Below are positions 55,759-64,000 of a DNA stretch of 64,000 nt, in pieces. Origin of the DNA: Eretmocerus hayati (lineage: Eukaryota; Arthropoda; Insecta; Hymenoptera; Aphelinidae); assembly GCA_029851415.1 (NCBI GenBank), contig CM056744.1:102395338-102459337 (forward strand), read 5' to 3'. Numbering within the stretch: the stretch's first letter is position 1; each line of letters opens with the position of its first letter. Below the pieces are notes generated by a model, which saw only the letters and a list, made by a program, of their open reading frames with translations, ran no database searches and was not told where the DNA came from. Both the position numbers and the translations under genes were made by a program.

Positions 55759-56226
55759 GTGGGCAAAGCGACAAAAGAGGACAAGCGGGTGGAGTTCCAT
55801 CCATACTCTCAAACTAGGGGCAGGTCAAAAACGAGAAAGGACGGCCCGTCAGACGGAGGAAAGGGAGAATCATCAGCAGGAGGAAGCGGAGGATCGGGAG
55901 GAGGGGGAGGAGGAGGAAAAGGTTTTAAGAGGAAATGCGATGCTATCAGTGAAGGGACGGAAACAGAGCCTGATATTTTGCTGATAAGGAGCGACATAAT
56001 AGAGCTTAAGGGGCTAGTAAAAACTCTAGGAGAGTCCATCGACAAAATAATGACAAAAGTAGACGCTATAAGTAACGAGATATATGCCCAGAACAACAGA
56101 ATACAGTCCCTACAAGAAGCAAGAGCCAGATCAACAACAACGCCTCAATCGACACCCTACATCAACCCAGACCGAACCCCGCACACAGGGAAACAGGAGG
56201 GAGGACCCTCAACCATGCCATTTTGA
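55759..56226 (+). CDS. Gly-rich coiled-coil ORF, antisense to gag-pol
   Basis: 155 codons from a GTG; the frame is open slightly further upstream with no ATG, so the true start or a splice acceptor (TTAGATATAG at about 55746) is uncertain. It has a charged N-terminus, a Gly/Ser tract (about residues 38-53), and then a clear heptad region (IIELKGLVKTLGESIDKIM to NRIQSL, about 80-118) that should form a coiled coil. The end is Thr/Pro-rich. The layout (disordered, oligomerising coil, disordered) fits a phosphoprotein of a negative-strand RNA virus, and also a LINE ORF1-type protein. The viral-type glycoprotein ORF just downstream favours the former. Confidence 0.5.
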   Translation: MGKATKEDKRVEFHPYSQTRGRSKTRKDGPSDGGKGESSAGGSGGSGGGGGGGKGFKRKCDAISEGTETEPDILLIRSDIIELKGLVKTLGESIDKIMTKVDAISNEIYAQNNRIQSLQEARARSTTTPQSTPYINPDRTPHTGKQEGGPSTMPF

Positions 56227-56227
56227 T

Positions 56228-56347
56228 CCGTAAAAAAAGTAATCAAGATATATGATACCAATATGAAGCCCGTCTTTGTGGTCGAATACACTATGGAGGT
56301 AACCTGGGGCGATGATACCAAGAGAAAAAAGTAATCAATCAATAATG
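56228..56347 (+). promoter_or_regulatory. repeated virus-like gene-junction motif
   Basis: AAAAAAGTAATCAA occurs at about 56231-56244 and again at about 56323-56336, each in the gap before a coding frame. GATACCAA also occurs twice (about 56253, 56314). Negative-strand RNA viruses place an A-run gene end and a conserved gene start between genes. A 23-codon frame (56262-56333) lies between the two motifs and may be the relic of a further gene. Confidence 0.45.
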
Positions 56348-57310
56348 TATCCTCTCATTGCTGTTTTCGTATTTCCGCTTGTGTCTGGGATGACACCGAT
56401 GATATGTCAGAGATCTCATGGTATGACAAGATATAAAATAGAAAGACCAAGCTGTGCCTTAACTGAAACCCTTTATGAATGGACAGCAAACACGTACACC
56501 CCTGAGAGACACAGAAAATCTCGTCAAGGACGACTTGTATCTCTCTACAGGTACACATGTGTATCTCACTGGTTTCTTCTAGGCGGATTCACCCACAACG
56601 ACTGGGTAGAGAAGGTTCCCTTTGGTTCCTCCAACTTGAGGCTCCTGAAGGATGGGGCTTGCCCGTCAGAAAGTCACCCGTTTCCTCTTGTGGTGGCACC
56701 GAAGACAGAATGTGAGTGGAGATACGGTAGGAAAACCACAACTATAATAGAGTATTGTCTAAAATCAGAGGCATCAGTTAAGGAAAACGACAAAGGATAT
56801 GCAGAGACAGGAGGTGAGGACATTGACACTACAATGGACAAGGGACAAGGTGTGACCGATTCCGGTTCTTACATATCATGGGACCCTGTACCCCTATCGT
56901 CTGGATGGACAAAAACTACAGGAGACAAATATATGTGTTCAGAGTCGATATGTTATCCGGTAGGAAAGCAGAAAGGCTATGGGTTGAGAGAGGAGATAAA
57001 GTACGGAAACGTATCAACAGAAGAAGGAGTCATGATAGAATTCACAAGTAGAAGATCCAGAAGGTCAAATGACCTACGTACAGCACTAGAAGACCTCAGA
57101 GGAGACATACTGGGCAAACTACAGTATTCCAACCATGTTATCAAGAACACTTTGGTGAACGGATACGGGGCCTGTTCGTTAAAAGAGACAGTCTATCTGG
57201 GACTTTGGTCTGTAATAGGAGAAGAGGCCTCATCTCTGGCAAGGATTCTTTTGAGAACCTTCCTTGTACTTCCGTGTAGAAACCGTGATGAGTGTCGATA
57301 TCCGCTTTGA
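56345..57310 (+). CDS. viral-type glycoprotein, endogenous
   Basis: 321 codons from the ATG at 56345; an in-frame ATG at 56312 lies 33 nt earlier, but the later one places a signal peptide (MYPLIAVFVFPLVSG) at the N-terminus. It has about 12 cysteines, a block RYTCVSHWFLLGG, ECEWRYG, and near residue 245 a dibasic furin-like site SRRSRRS followed by a heptad-like LRTALEDLRGDILGKL. No C-terminal membrane segment is visible before the stop. A short stop-free run in another frame after 57286 hints at a frameshift with lost C-terminus. It resembles glycoproteins of Mononegavirales-type insect viruses; the family cannot be fixed. It is unrelated by sequence to the env at 40468-41772 and encoded on the opposite strand to gag-pol-env. 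Confidence 0.5.
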   Translation: MYPLIAVFVFPLVSGMTPMICQRSHGMTRYKIERPSCALTETLYEWTANTYTPERHRKSRQGRLVSLYRYTCVSHWFLLGGFTHNDWVEKVPFGSSNLRLLKDGACPSESHPFPLVVAPKTECEWRYGRKTTTIIEYCLKSEASVKENDKGYAETGGEDIDTTMDKGQGVTDSGSYISWDPVPLSSGWTKTTGDKYMCSESICYPVGKQKGYGLREEIKYGNVSTEEGVMIEFTSRRSRRSNDLRTALEDLRGDILGKLQYSNHVIKNTLVNGYGACSLKETVYLGLWSVIGEEASSLARILLRTFLVLPCRNRDECRYPL

Positions 57311-57606
57311 CTGTCAATGGCAGTCCGGGACTTTCGGCAGAAGCATCACATAATCATGTGTCGAATTTCACTTTGACTGATCACCAGTCCGGAGATTTGA
57401 TGAAATGATGAACCTTGCACAGAGTACAGTATACCTCATTCCCTATATCACACTATGAATCACTCCAACCATATGAAGCACAACCCACAATTCCAGTTTC
57501 ACCCCACTTGACGCAAATTTTCCGAAGAATTTTGATATGACCGTCGGAGGCATACGATTGCTGTTCAAGTCTTTCAGACTCTCCAGCAACCATTTAAGTA
57601 TGGGAG
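57311..57606. other. spacer between antisense glycoprotein and LTR
   Basis: About 300 bp without a gene. Read on the minus strand, the bases next to the LTR (CTCCCATACTTAAATGG) are not a recognisable tRNA primer binding site, so the true 5' end of the retroelement interior may have been lost or replaced here. Confidence 0.45.
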
Positions 57607-57979
57607 TGTGACGTCCCTGGTAAAATTATCCTAGCAAAACCATAACGAATCTACGGAACCGAAAATGTTCGAAACTCTCACGCTCTCGAAGATTCTCGCT
57701 CTTTCAAAAATTTTGACCGTGTACCTCGCTTAAGCCCTGTCATAAATACTTTTGAGTGAAATCTGCGAGACCGAAGGTCTCGTCCGCAGCAAAGCTATCT
57801 GAGGTCGTCCTCGGCACGTCCCGCGCCTAACAAACCCATGACTCATGCCACTTTCACTCGCGAAACTAATAGAAAAACTAACTTAGAGTACAGAAAATTC
57901 TAGAATATTCTTGTACACTGCAATTTCGGTTTAACCTAGGAAATAAGTTTCAATTCAAATCTAATGTTATTTTTAAACA
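57607..57979 (-). repeat. LTR, right copy (5' LTR of gypsy-type composite)
   Basis: Direct repeat of 40125-40496 with three substitutions. On the minus strand it reads TGTTTAAAA...CGTCACA, a proper TG...CA LTR. The position equivalent to the left AATAAA reads AACAAA. Neither a TATA box nor a primer binding site is evident. Confidence 0.75.
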
Positions 57980-58645
57980 ATTCGTATGAAATTTTTGATG
58001 AATAATTAAATTTAGAACTAACTCATTTTTAATAAAATAATCTAAGTTAAGCAGAATAAAAATATTCATAAAAAAAAGGAACAAAACCAAAAAAAAACAT
58101 CGCTAGAATATCGTGTAAGACCAATACCTTTTTGTTTTTATCTCAATTCATATTAAACATAACTTTTTAATAAGTATACTATTTAGAGCTAATAAGATGA
58201 TGAATAAATTTTTTTTATTCTTGAACCGAAACTAATAGAATGATAATTTTAGGATAATTCCGTGATATTTGGAATATTATAGTATGAAAAAAGGTTTTTA
58301 TGTAGAAGCTAGACGTAAGAAATTACTGTATTTAATTATATTTTACACTTATTACTTTTTATTTATCTTATGATATTGACCTCTATTTTACTTCATTTTA
58401 TGATAATAATTTTAGTTTATTTTATTATATATTCAATTCATACTTTACATCGTATACAATAATAATTCATCTAATCTTGTCGACCCTTGTAACAGAATAA
58501 AAACTGAAACCGAACAAAAATAATGTAAAATGAAAACTAACGAAAATTTCCCTGAAACAACTATGTTAAAATACTAGGAAAGATAGGAACTAGAAATTTA
58601 GTTTATCAACAGAAATTAGTTTTTAAGTGGTAACTTCTATAGATT
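57980..58645. other. very AT-rich intergenic sequence
   Basis: No gene, repeat array or element recognised; composition is much more AT-rich than the rest of the window. Confidence 0.5.
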
Positions 58646-58649
58646 TAAT

Positions 58650-58950
58650 ACCGGTGGTGCCATCTTTTGAAAATGAGAAAATCTCAAAATACACCCATCT
58701 CTGTCAGACGAGTGAGCCTCTCGTTCCACGACAACGTTACAAGCACGCCAAATACTACCCTCACCACTATACCAAGCTAGACGAGACAGCCCTGACCAGG
58801 CTTGTATATAAATTCAGCCCACGCAAAAGGCTCCAGTCAGTCCCTTTTGGGCCGTCTGCAAAATTCAATACTCCGTCTCGAAACTCCGGTCTGGCTTGGT
58901 ATAGCTGGGCTTCAACACGTTCGCTTTATATTTGGCACCACCGGCGATTT
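58650..58950. repeat. short inverted repeat around a TATA-containing segment
   Basis: ACCGGTGGTGCCA (about 58651) and TGGCACCACCGGC (about 58936) are inverted copies about 300 bp apart. Between them are TATATAAAT (about 58805) and CCAGTCAGTCCC about 30 nt later, a TATA/initiator arrangement. This could be a small TIR element or a decayed LTR. The 117-codon frame across it has no domain. Confidence 0.4.
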
Positions 58951-60330
58951 GTAACAAAAATCTGCTCATTAAAAAAGTAAGTCTAAAAATTAAAACTATC
59001 TATTCATTAAAATCACGTCCGTCTGTTTACTTGTCCGTTCGTCGATCTGTCAATTTTCTTTTAGCAATCTAACTGGACCCTGGTAGCCAGTCTCAAGGTT
59101 GTTAGATTGCAATCATCCAAAAGTCAGTAAAATCATTCTTTTCGCGTCAAATCAGTAATGTCAAATAAAACCAGTCTTGTCAAGTCAAGTTAATGATTCC
59201 AGAAAATCAGAGTCTTCAGTTAACAATCGATTCAAATATCGAGGAGATTACGTCCTTGAGCTTAGAGCCAGCTCTAAAAACCACTTTATTTAACTGTTTC
59301 GTCTATTAGAACGTCACACTCAAATAACCACTGGAGCTTTATATAACCGATGTATTCGCGTTTTGTCCTTTAAGCTTGCTACATTCTCGTATATGTGGAA
59401 TATGTTAGGTTCGTGCTTTAATCCTTTAATATGTATTTATGATCAACTATATATTAATATCCAATATTTTCCTGAGGAACAGAGTCACAATTAAATGATA
59501 AATAATTCTCTTCTAATTCCGTTGTTATTCTCGTGCACGAATTTCTGTCCATTTTAGTCACTAGATAACTTATTCTTCGTGTGTAACCCATGGTCAATAA
59601 CGTAACTCAAGAGATTTCAGAACTTTCCTTTGATATTACTCGGTTTTCCATACTCTCAATTATAGGTTTCTGGACCTCAGATCCATTCATGTGAATGATT
59701 TTTATGAGGCGGCGTGGGGTGGGACAGATAACCCGGGAATCACCACGAGGCCAATGCTATTGTTACGTACACGGATACACTTTATCATCTCCAATCGACT
59801 GCTGACGGGGACGGAGAGCATCGCACCCACCCCCAGAAACTCAGGTAGATTATTGAAGTTATTATATACATGTTGTTAGAGGTGTCCAGCAGAGGTTTCG
59901 AAAATCCCTCAGAATAATGATAAAAAGTAACTCGTACGATTAAGAAATGAAATATTGGATCACGCACTCACTTGGTCGGTATCAATTATGATAGAAATTA
60001 CGATAAACTATGACATATCATCGACGCGATTCTCTCCACCATGATATTCTTGTGGATCGTTAATTTTAGAGGGAAAATAATATGTCTCGAGCATGCATTA
60101 ACCGCCAAGGGGACTGCCGCGAAGACGCGCATATGTGTGCGAGCACTCTCGGTCGCCGTGGCGGCTGCGCCACGGGGACCGATGCTAGGTCTAGAAGCTC
60201 GCACCGCGTGTATGTCTTGTTACGTATGTTATCACTGATCAGGACAACAATTCTGTGAATTGGTATTGTTTTTACGCTTATATTTTAGCGACTGCAAGTA
60301 TTCTGATTGGATGTTCCACAATTTCACCGT
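58951..60330. other. no gene seen
   Basis: No supported gene. 60100-60240 is GC-richer and contains CGGTCGCCGTGGC/GCCACGGGGACCG, a local inverted repeat; it may be the 3' LTR region of the element to the right, but no matching LTR sequence was found. Confidence 0.4.
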
Positions 60331-61798
60331 TTACACGATTGGGATACTCGCAATTTTCAGCTTATTTGCATGAACTATCCTCTTTTTCCCTTTTCTATGA
60401 TGAGTTCGACATTTTCTCTATCCAATATCCTTGCAATTTTGTATGGTCCCTTATATTGATCTTCTAGTTTGTTTGATCTTGGTTCGTTCAAGAGGTAAAC
60501 ATAATCATTTTCTCTGAAGACCTTAACATGAGCTTTCCTGTCAAATAGTACCTTACTCTTTTCCTTCGATAATCTCAGACGTTCTGATGCTTTTGATTGG
60601 CTCTCACTTATTTGATCTATTAGTTCGTTCATTAGACTATCATAAGTACGTGGGGCTTTGTTGTCCGTAAAAGACGACGGTATTTTAGCTTTCCTACCAA
60701 AAATTAATTCGTAGGGCGTAAATCCTGTCGATTCTGAAATGCTGGTATTGAAAGAAAACAGCGCAGGCCCCAAAAAATCCATCCAATCAGCCTTTCCTCC
60801 GTAAATCTTCAAGTATTCATTCAAGGTATGATGACTCCTCTCAATCATTCCTTGGCTCTCGGGATGAAATGCGGTTGATTTTATACGCGTGATCTTGAAT
60901 ATCTTTGAAAATTCCCCCATTATTCCAGCTATCAAATTAGCTCCTTGATCTGATTGAATAACATCTGGGCATCCAAACCGGCAAATGAAATCGTACGCGA
61001 GGGCTCTTGCAATGGTGACTGAATCAATATTCATGAGAGGAATTGCACCTGCGTATTTGGTTAGAACGCATTGCCATGTCAAGATGTATTTCTCTCCAGT
61101 CTCAGCAACAGGTAAGGGCCTACTAAATCAATTTGAATTTTTTGAAGACCTCTCTCCGGGGTGTCAGTTATGACCATGGGTTGTTTCGTTTTCTTTCTTA
61201 CTAACTTTGACTTCTGACACTTTCCGCAAAATTTAATGAATTCTCTCACTTCTCTCTTCATATTTTTCCAATAGAAATTTGCCCTTATTCTCGAGTATGT
61301 TTTTGATATACCTCTATGTCCACCTATCAATGCCTCGTGATTCTCCTTAAGTATCTGTGCCCTGATATTTGGGTCTGGTATTACGACTTCACCCGTGCAA
61401 ATCGTTATTTCGAGATTGTCATTTGCGATCGATTTGAAGAATTCTGTTATCGTAGGCCAAAAATTTTCTTCTACAATATCGTATGTCTTTTCTATACTAA
61501 TTGATTTGCCCCTCCTTTCTATTAAGTTCTGTAACAAAATCAAGGTATCCAGTATGTCAAACTGTGATGTTCGACATTCAACGCTCTTTTTTACAAACAA
61601 GTGGATTATTCTCAACCTACTAGATTTCGTTACTACAATTTCCTTCAGATCAGGTGATTTTGCTTTTACTTCATGTACACTGAGAAGTCCACGTTCGAGT
61701 AAATTCTTCGTAACTCTTGACCTTACCGCGCAATTTGCTGTGAACAGGTGGATCAATGTGCCTTTCCTTAACCATAATGGATCTCTACTGTAATTTCA
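60331..61798 (-). pseudogene. pol: second gypsy element: macro-like domain and integrase, decayed
   Basis: Two overlapping frames on the minus strand. 61795-61079 has a macro-like domain (starting KGTLIHLFTANC, ending LEITICTGEVV), then the integrase zinc site with GGHRGISKTY, CGKCQ, and the first catalytic Asp in IDLVGPY. A frameshift near 61080-61110 moves to 61082-60375, with the second Asp (QSDQGANL), the Glu (MIERSHH) and the C-terminal GPYKIARIL. A further 1-nt shift near 60380 leads to the IVHANKL end and a stop at 60331. Upstream, TGA at 61798-61796 cuts the frame. It is the same domain order as the pol at 46.6-48.8 kb but clearly a different family by sequence. It is non-functional. 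Confidence 0.82.
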
Positions 61799-62563
61799 AA
61801 TGTTTGAGCTGATCGGTAACATATCCATGCATGTTTCGACTACTCTACTGCCGTGACCTCGTTCTCTGTCGTCATTATTACTACACTCCTCATCCGCACT
61901 TTTGATACTAGTCTCTGTCGCAGAATTTGGGTCATCATGTTGAGGTATTGAGGCTCTACCTGTTATCTCAGTTGGACTTGCGATTTGGGTTTGGCTTATA
62001 GACATGTTAGTGTTATTTTGGATGTAAGCTACCCCGACACTCTCCTCTGCTGACTCGTCTAGACCTCTGTTTGGACTTAGGGTGATTATTTCCCTATCTA
62101 GTTTTTCCACTTGGCCGTTATTTCGTGGACGTTTGAGTTTAATTTCATTCATACTTCCTTCATCGCTTTCTCGTGGGCGTTTGAATCCGGTCTCTTTCTC
62201 AATGATTCCAGTGTTTCCTTTTGAGACACTGCTGTTTCCTATGATTCTAGTGCTTGCTTCCAAGCGACTGCGGTTTTCTATGATTCCAGTGCTCACTGGG
62301 CCACTGCGGTTTTCTATGATTCCAGTGCTTCCTTCCAAGCGACTGCGGTTTCCTATGATTCCAGTGCCCACTGAGTCACTGCGGTTTTCTGTGATTCCAG
62401 TGCTTCCTTCCAAGTCACTGATCGTCCTAACTTCTCGTAAGTCATTCTGTCTTTGTCTGTCTCCAGGAGTGTCTAGGTTGTCATTTTTTGAGGACGAGCT
62501 CTCTGTGCAGTAAAGGCAGTCGCAGTTTCTTTTATTTCGGAATTCGTCCACGACATTTACCAT
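61796..62563 (-). pseudogene. linker or gag-like ORF with short tandem repeats
   Basis: 255 codons in the same frame as the macro-like domain, separated from it only by a TGA. It begins near a CDCLYC cluster. It contains about six degenerate copies of an (E/S)STGIIENRSRL-type unit between residues 50 and 120, then a basic KRPRE/KRPR cluster that may be a nuclear localisation signal. The equivalent position in the other gypsy pol is the AT-hook linker between RNase H and the macro-like domain. Protease, RT and RNase H are missing in front of it, so this copy has probably lost them by deletion. Confidence 0.5.
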
Positions 62564-62599
62564 GTAATCATCGATATCATATTCTTGCTTAAGAATTTG

Positions 62600-63347
62600 G
62601 CCTTCACTCCATCGATTTGTCTGAATTTGTCCACCGATCTCAGTACGCAGCTTTCGTTTTCGTCAAATTGTTCTCTAAAAAACGCACTGACCTTTTTGAG
62701 TTCAATACGAATTTGTTTAGTATGTTGTCGTTGACTGTGGAGGTCTCGAACGATTTATTCCAATTTACCTTGGAATTCAGTATTGTTTATTATATTACAA
62801 GGTCATACAGATCAATCGCTTCTCTCTAAATCCAAAATGTTTTGCAGGGTTTCTACTTTATTTTCTAACCGCGTAATTTGCTCATCAATGGCAGTTACGC
62901 TATTTCTGAATAAATTCAAAATCTCCTCGAGTTGTCTCGGAAAATTTTCGATTTCGGTGAATTGTGCCTCTGAACGCGATCTACACTCCTCGTTAATTCC
63001 CTCCTGTTCTGTCACTAAGTGTTTGAGATCTTCGACGTCTTTTGCCGTTTCCCGTAAAATGTTCGCTTGGCTATTCGCGGTTGATTCTATTTGTTTTAAT
63101 AATTTTCCGTTCGATTTCTGATTTCCGATCTCGATTCCCGACATAATTTGGTCTCTCAATCTTTTATAATTTCCTCAACGACTCGCAATAATTTTTCGTT
63201 CACCTCTGTTAACTCGTGGATTAGAAAAACTGCCAAATCTATATCTTTTTGTGTTTTTTCACCGTCTATTTTAATCACTTCCCGCGCGTTTCTAATCTCT
63301 TTGATTTCTTTCCGAATGTTCCTTTTCAAAAATCTCTTACTAACCAT
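62600..63347 (-). pseudogene. coiled-coil ORFs, probable gag-side of second element
   Basis: 63347-63156 (63 codons, KRFLKRNIRKEIKEIRNAR...) and 63159-62812 (115 codons, IESTANSQANILRETAKDVE...) overlap by 4 nt and are rich in charged heptads. A third stop-free coil stretch follows to about 62600 in another frame (RIELKKVSAFF). They lie on the retroelement strand between the primer-binding side and the pol remnant, where gag is expected. No zinc knuckle or capsid motif is recognised. Confidence 0.4.
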
Positions 63348-63428
63348 ACCAATTGCCAGATTTTCGCCTCACAATTGAGATATTATATCTACCCGTATCG
63401 ATTCTATGTGATTCAAATAGTGCTTAAG

Positions 63429-63844
63429 CTAGTCTTCTCTTGGAATTTGATCCCTCGATGTCGATGCTTGAAGATATTCGATGCTTGAAGATTGTCGCTG
63501 CTTGGAGGCTGTTGCTGCTTGGAGGTTGCTGTTGCTTGGAGACTGATGATGCTTGTTGCTGTCGATGTTTGAAATTTCTCGTTGCGTGGAATGGTTGGCG
63601 TTGTTGGGAGTGTGTCTATTTAGACCCCAGTGGTGCGATTGCTGCGTGCGTGGATCGCAGGTAGTTTCCTTGCCGAGTGGCAGATGTTGGTGTTGACGTG
63701 GAAGCCGTTTATTGCAGCCCACTTGACGATCCACTCTAGTCGGCGGTGTAATGACTTGACTGCTTCTTTGAATATTTGTGTGCCAATGTCCTCCTCCAGT
63801 TTCTTTTCGCATTCACTCCACCAGTTCCCAGACACCGCTGTCAC
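63429..63844 (-). pseudogene. 5' coding or leader region of second element
   Basis: Two overlapping frames: 63844-63620 (74 codons, with SLHRRLEWIVKWAAINGFHV) and 63812-63429 (127 codons, Gln/Asn/His/Ser-rich, low complexity). The first begins just after the putative primer binding site. It has some resemblance to a LINE RT helix, which may be coincidence. The second is probably shadow or leader. Confidence 0.3.
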
Positions 63845-63848
63845 CAGT
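63834..63848 (-). other. putative primer binding site of second element
   Basis: On the minus strand an LTR-like end (...GTCGTAACA, ending at 63849) is followed by ACTGGTGACAGCGGT. The TGGTGACAGCGG string is common just inside insect gypsy LTRs. The tRNA cannot be named with certainty. Confidence 0.5.
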
Positions 63849-64000
63849 TGTTACGACCCATATGTCGATTAGATGGCGTTGTTGTGCCAATTTAGCGGTA
63901 GGTTTCGAATCCAGGAACTGTAGTCGGTGAGTAAATAGAACTGGAGGTTTATTCTTCCTTTGATACAATAAGTGAGATATTATCTTCCTCACACTTGCCG
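63849..64000 (-). repeat. 5' LTR of second element, partial
   Basis: This is the 3' part of an LTR on the minus strand, containing GAATAAAC (about 63951-63944) as a polyadenylation signal and ending in CA. The rest lies beyond the window edge. No second copy was found to the left of 60.33 kb. Confidence 0.5.

Noticed and set aside
58627..58980. 117-codon plus-strand frame
   Set aside because: It overlaps an inverted repeat with TATA-like sequence, shows no domain and looks like an element fragment.
62783..63121. Plus-strand Ser-rich frame
   Set aside because: Antisense shadow of the minus-strand coiled-coil ORF.

Overview
The window looks like nuclear DNA of an arthropod, most likely an insect. 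The background is AT-rich, genes are interrupted by introns with GT..AG borders, tetraspanin exons are present, and Ty3/gypsy, jockey-like LINE, tRNA-SINE and TA-flanked DNA elements occupy much of it. The gypsy pol proteins remind me of families common in Hymenoptera, but that is a guess from memory and I cannot name a species.

Layout. Positions 1-37.6 kb are gene-poor. They hold two tetraspanin exons (minus strand, 2.46-4.91 kb), an orphan spliced exon (14.9-15.1 kb, minus), a small secreted protein built of nine 11-residue repeats with a clear TATA box (18.67-19.23 kb, minus), a 5'-truncated LINE (12.35-13.26 kb), a tRNA-derived SINE-like sequence (22.7-22.85 kb), several foldback or TIR elements and an 8-9 copy satellite of about 231 bp (30.4-32.5 kb). 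A five-exon zinc-finger gene (37,661-40,075, plus) follows. A cluster of hairpin repeats lies upstream of it, and a retroelement LTR sits 50 bp beyond its stop codon.

From 40,125 to 57,979 lies a composite about 17.9 kb long, bounded by two 99 percent identical 372-bp LTR-like repeats. On the minus strand it carries a Ty3/gypsy gag with nine zinc knuckles, a pol with two protease domains in tandem, RT, RNase H, a linker with an AT-hook, a macro-like domain and an integrase, and then a glycoprotein (env) resembling the chuvirus/mononegavirus type. Two younger LTR insertions interrupt the end of integrase. One is a 400-bp solo LTR with ATTAT target duplications. The other is a 4.18-kb element with 824-bp LTRs and AAGT target duplications. 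On the opposite strand, near the 5' LTR, a coiled-coil ORF and a second, unrelated viral-type glycoprotein lie next to each other with virus-like repeated junction sequences. The gag-pol-env copy is dead: it has in-frame stops, an 8-bp duplication, the insertions and a truncated env.

The most unusual item is the 4.18-kb nested element. It has a lysine-tRNA-type primer binding site and nearly identical LTRs, but no gag or pol. It carries one GC-rich 525-codon ORF directly behind its own TATA/initiator promoter. Each LTR has seven CACGTG sites spaced exactly 20 bp apart. The encoded protein has no enzyme domain that I recognise. It does have motifs resembling a SUMO-interacting motif, a CtBP-binding motif and nuclear localisation signals, so a regulatory role is a reasonable hypothesis.

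The right end (60.3-63.85 kb, minus) holds a second, decayed gypsy-type element, with an integrase, the same macro-like domain and coiled-coil ORFs. Its primer-binding side and part of its 5' LTR run off the window. No rRNA, intact tRNA or CRISPR array was seen.
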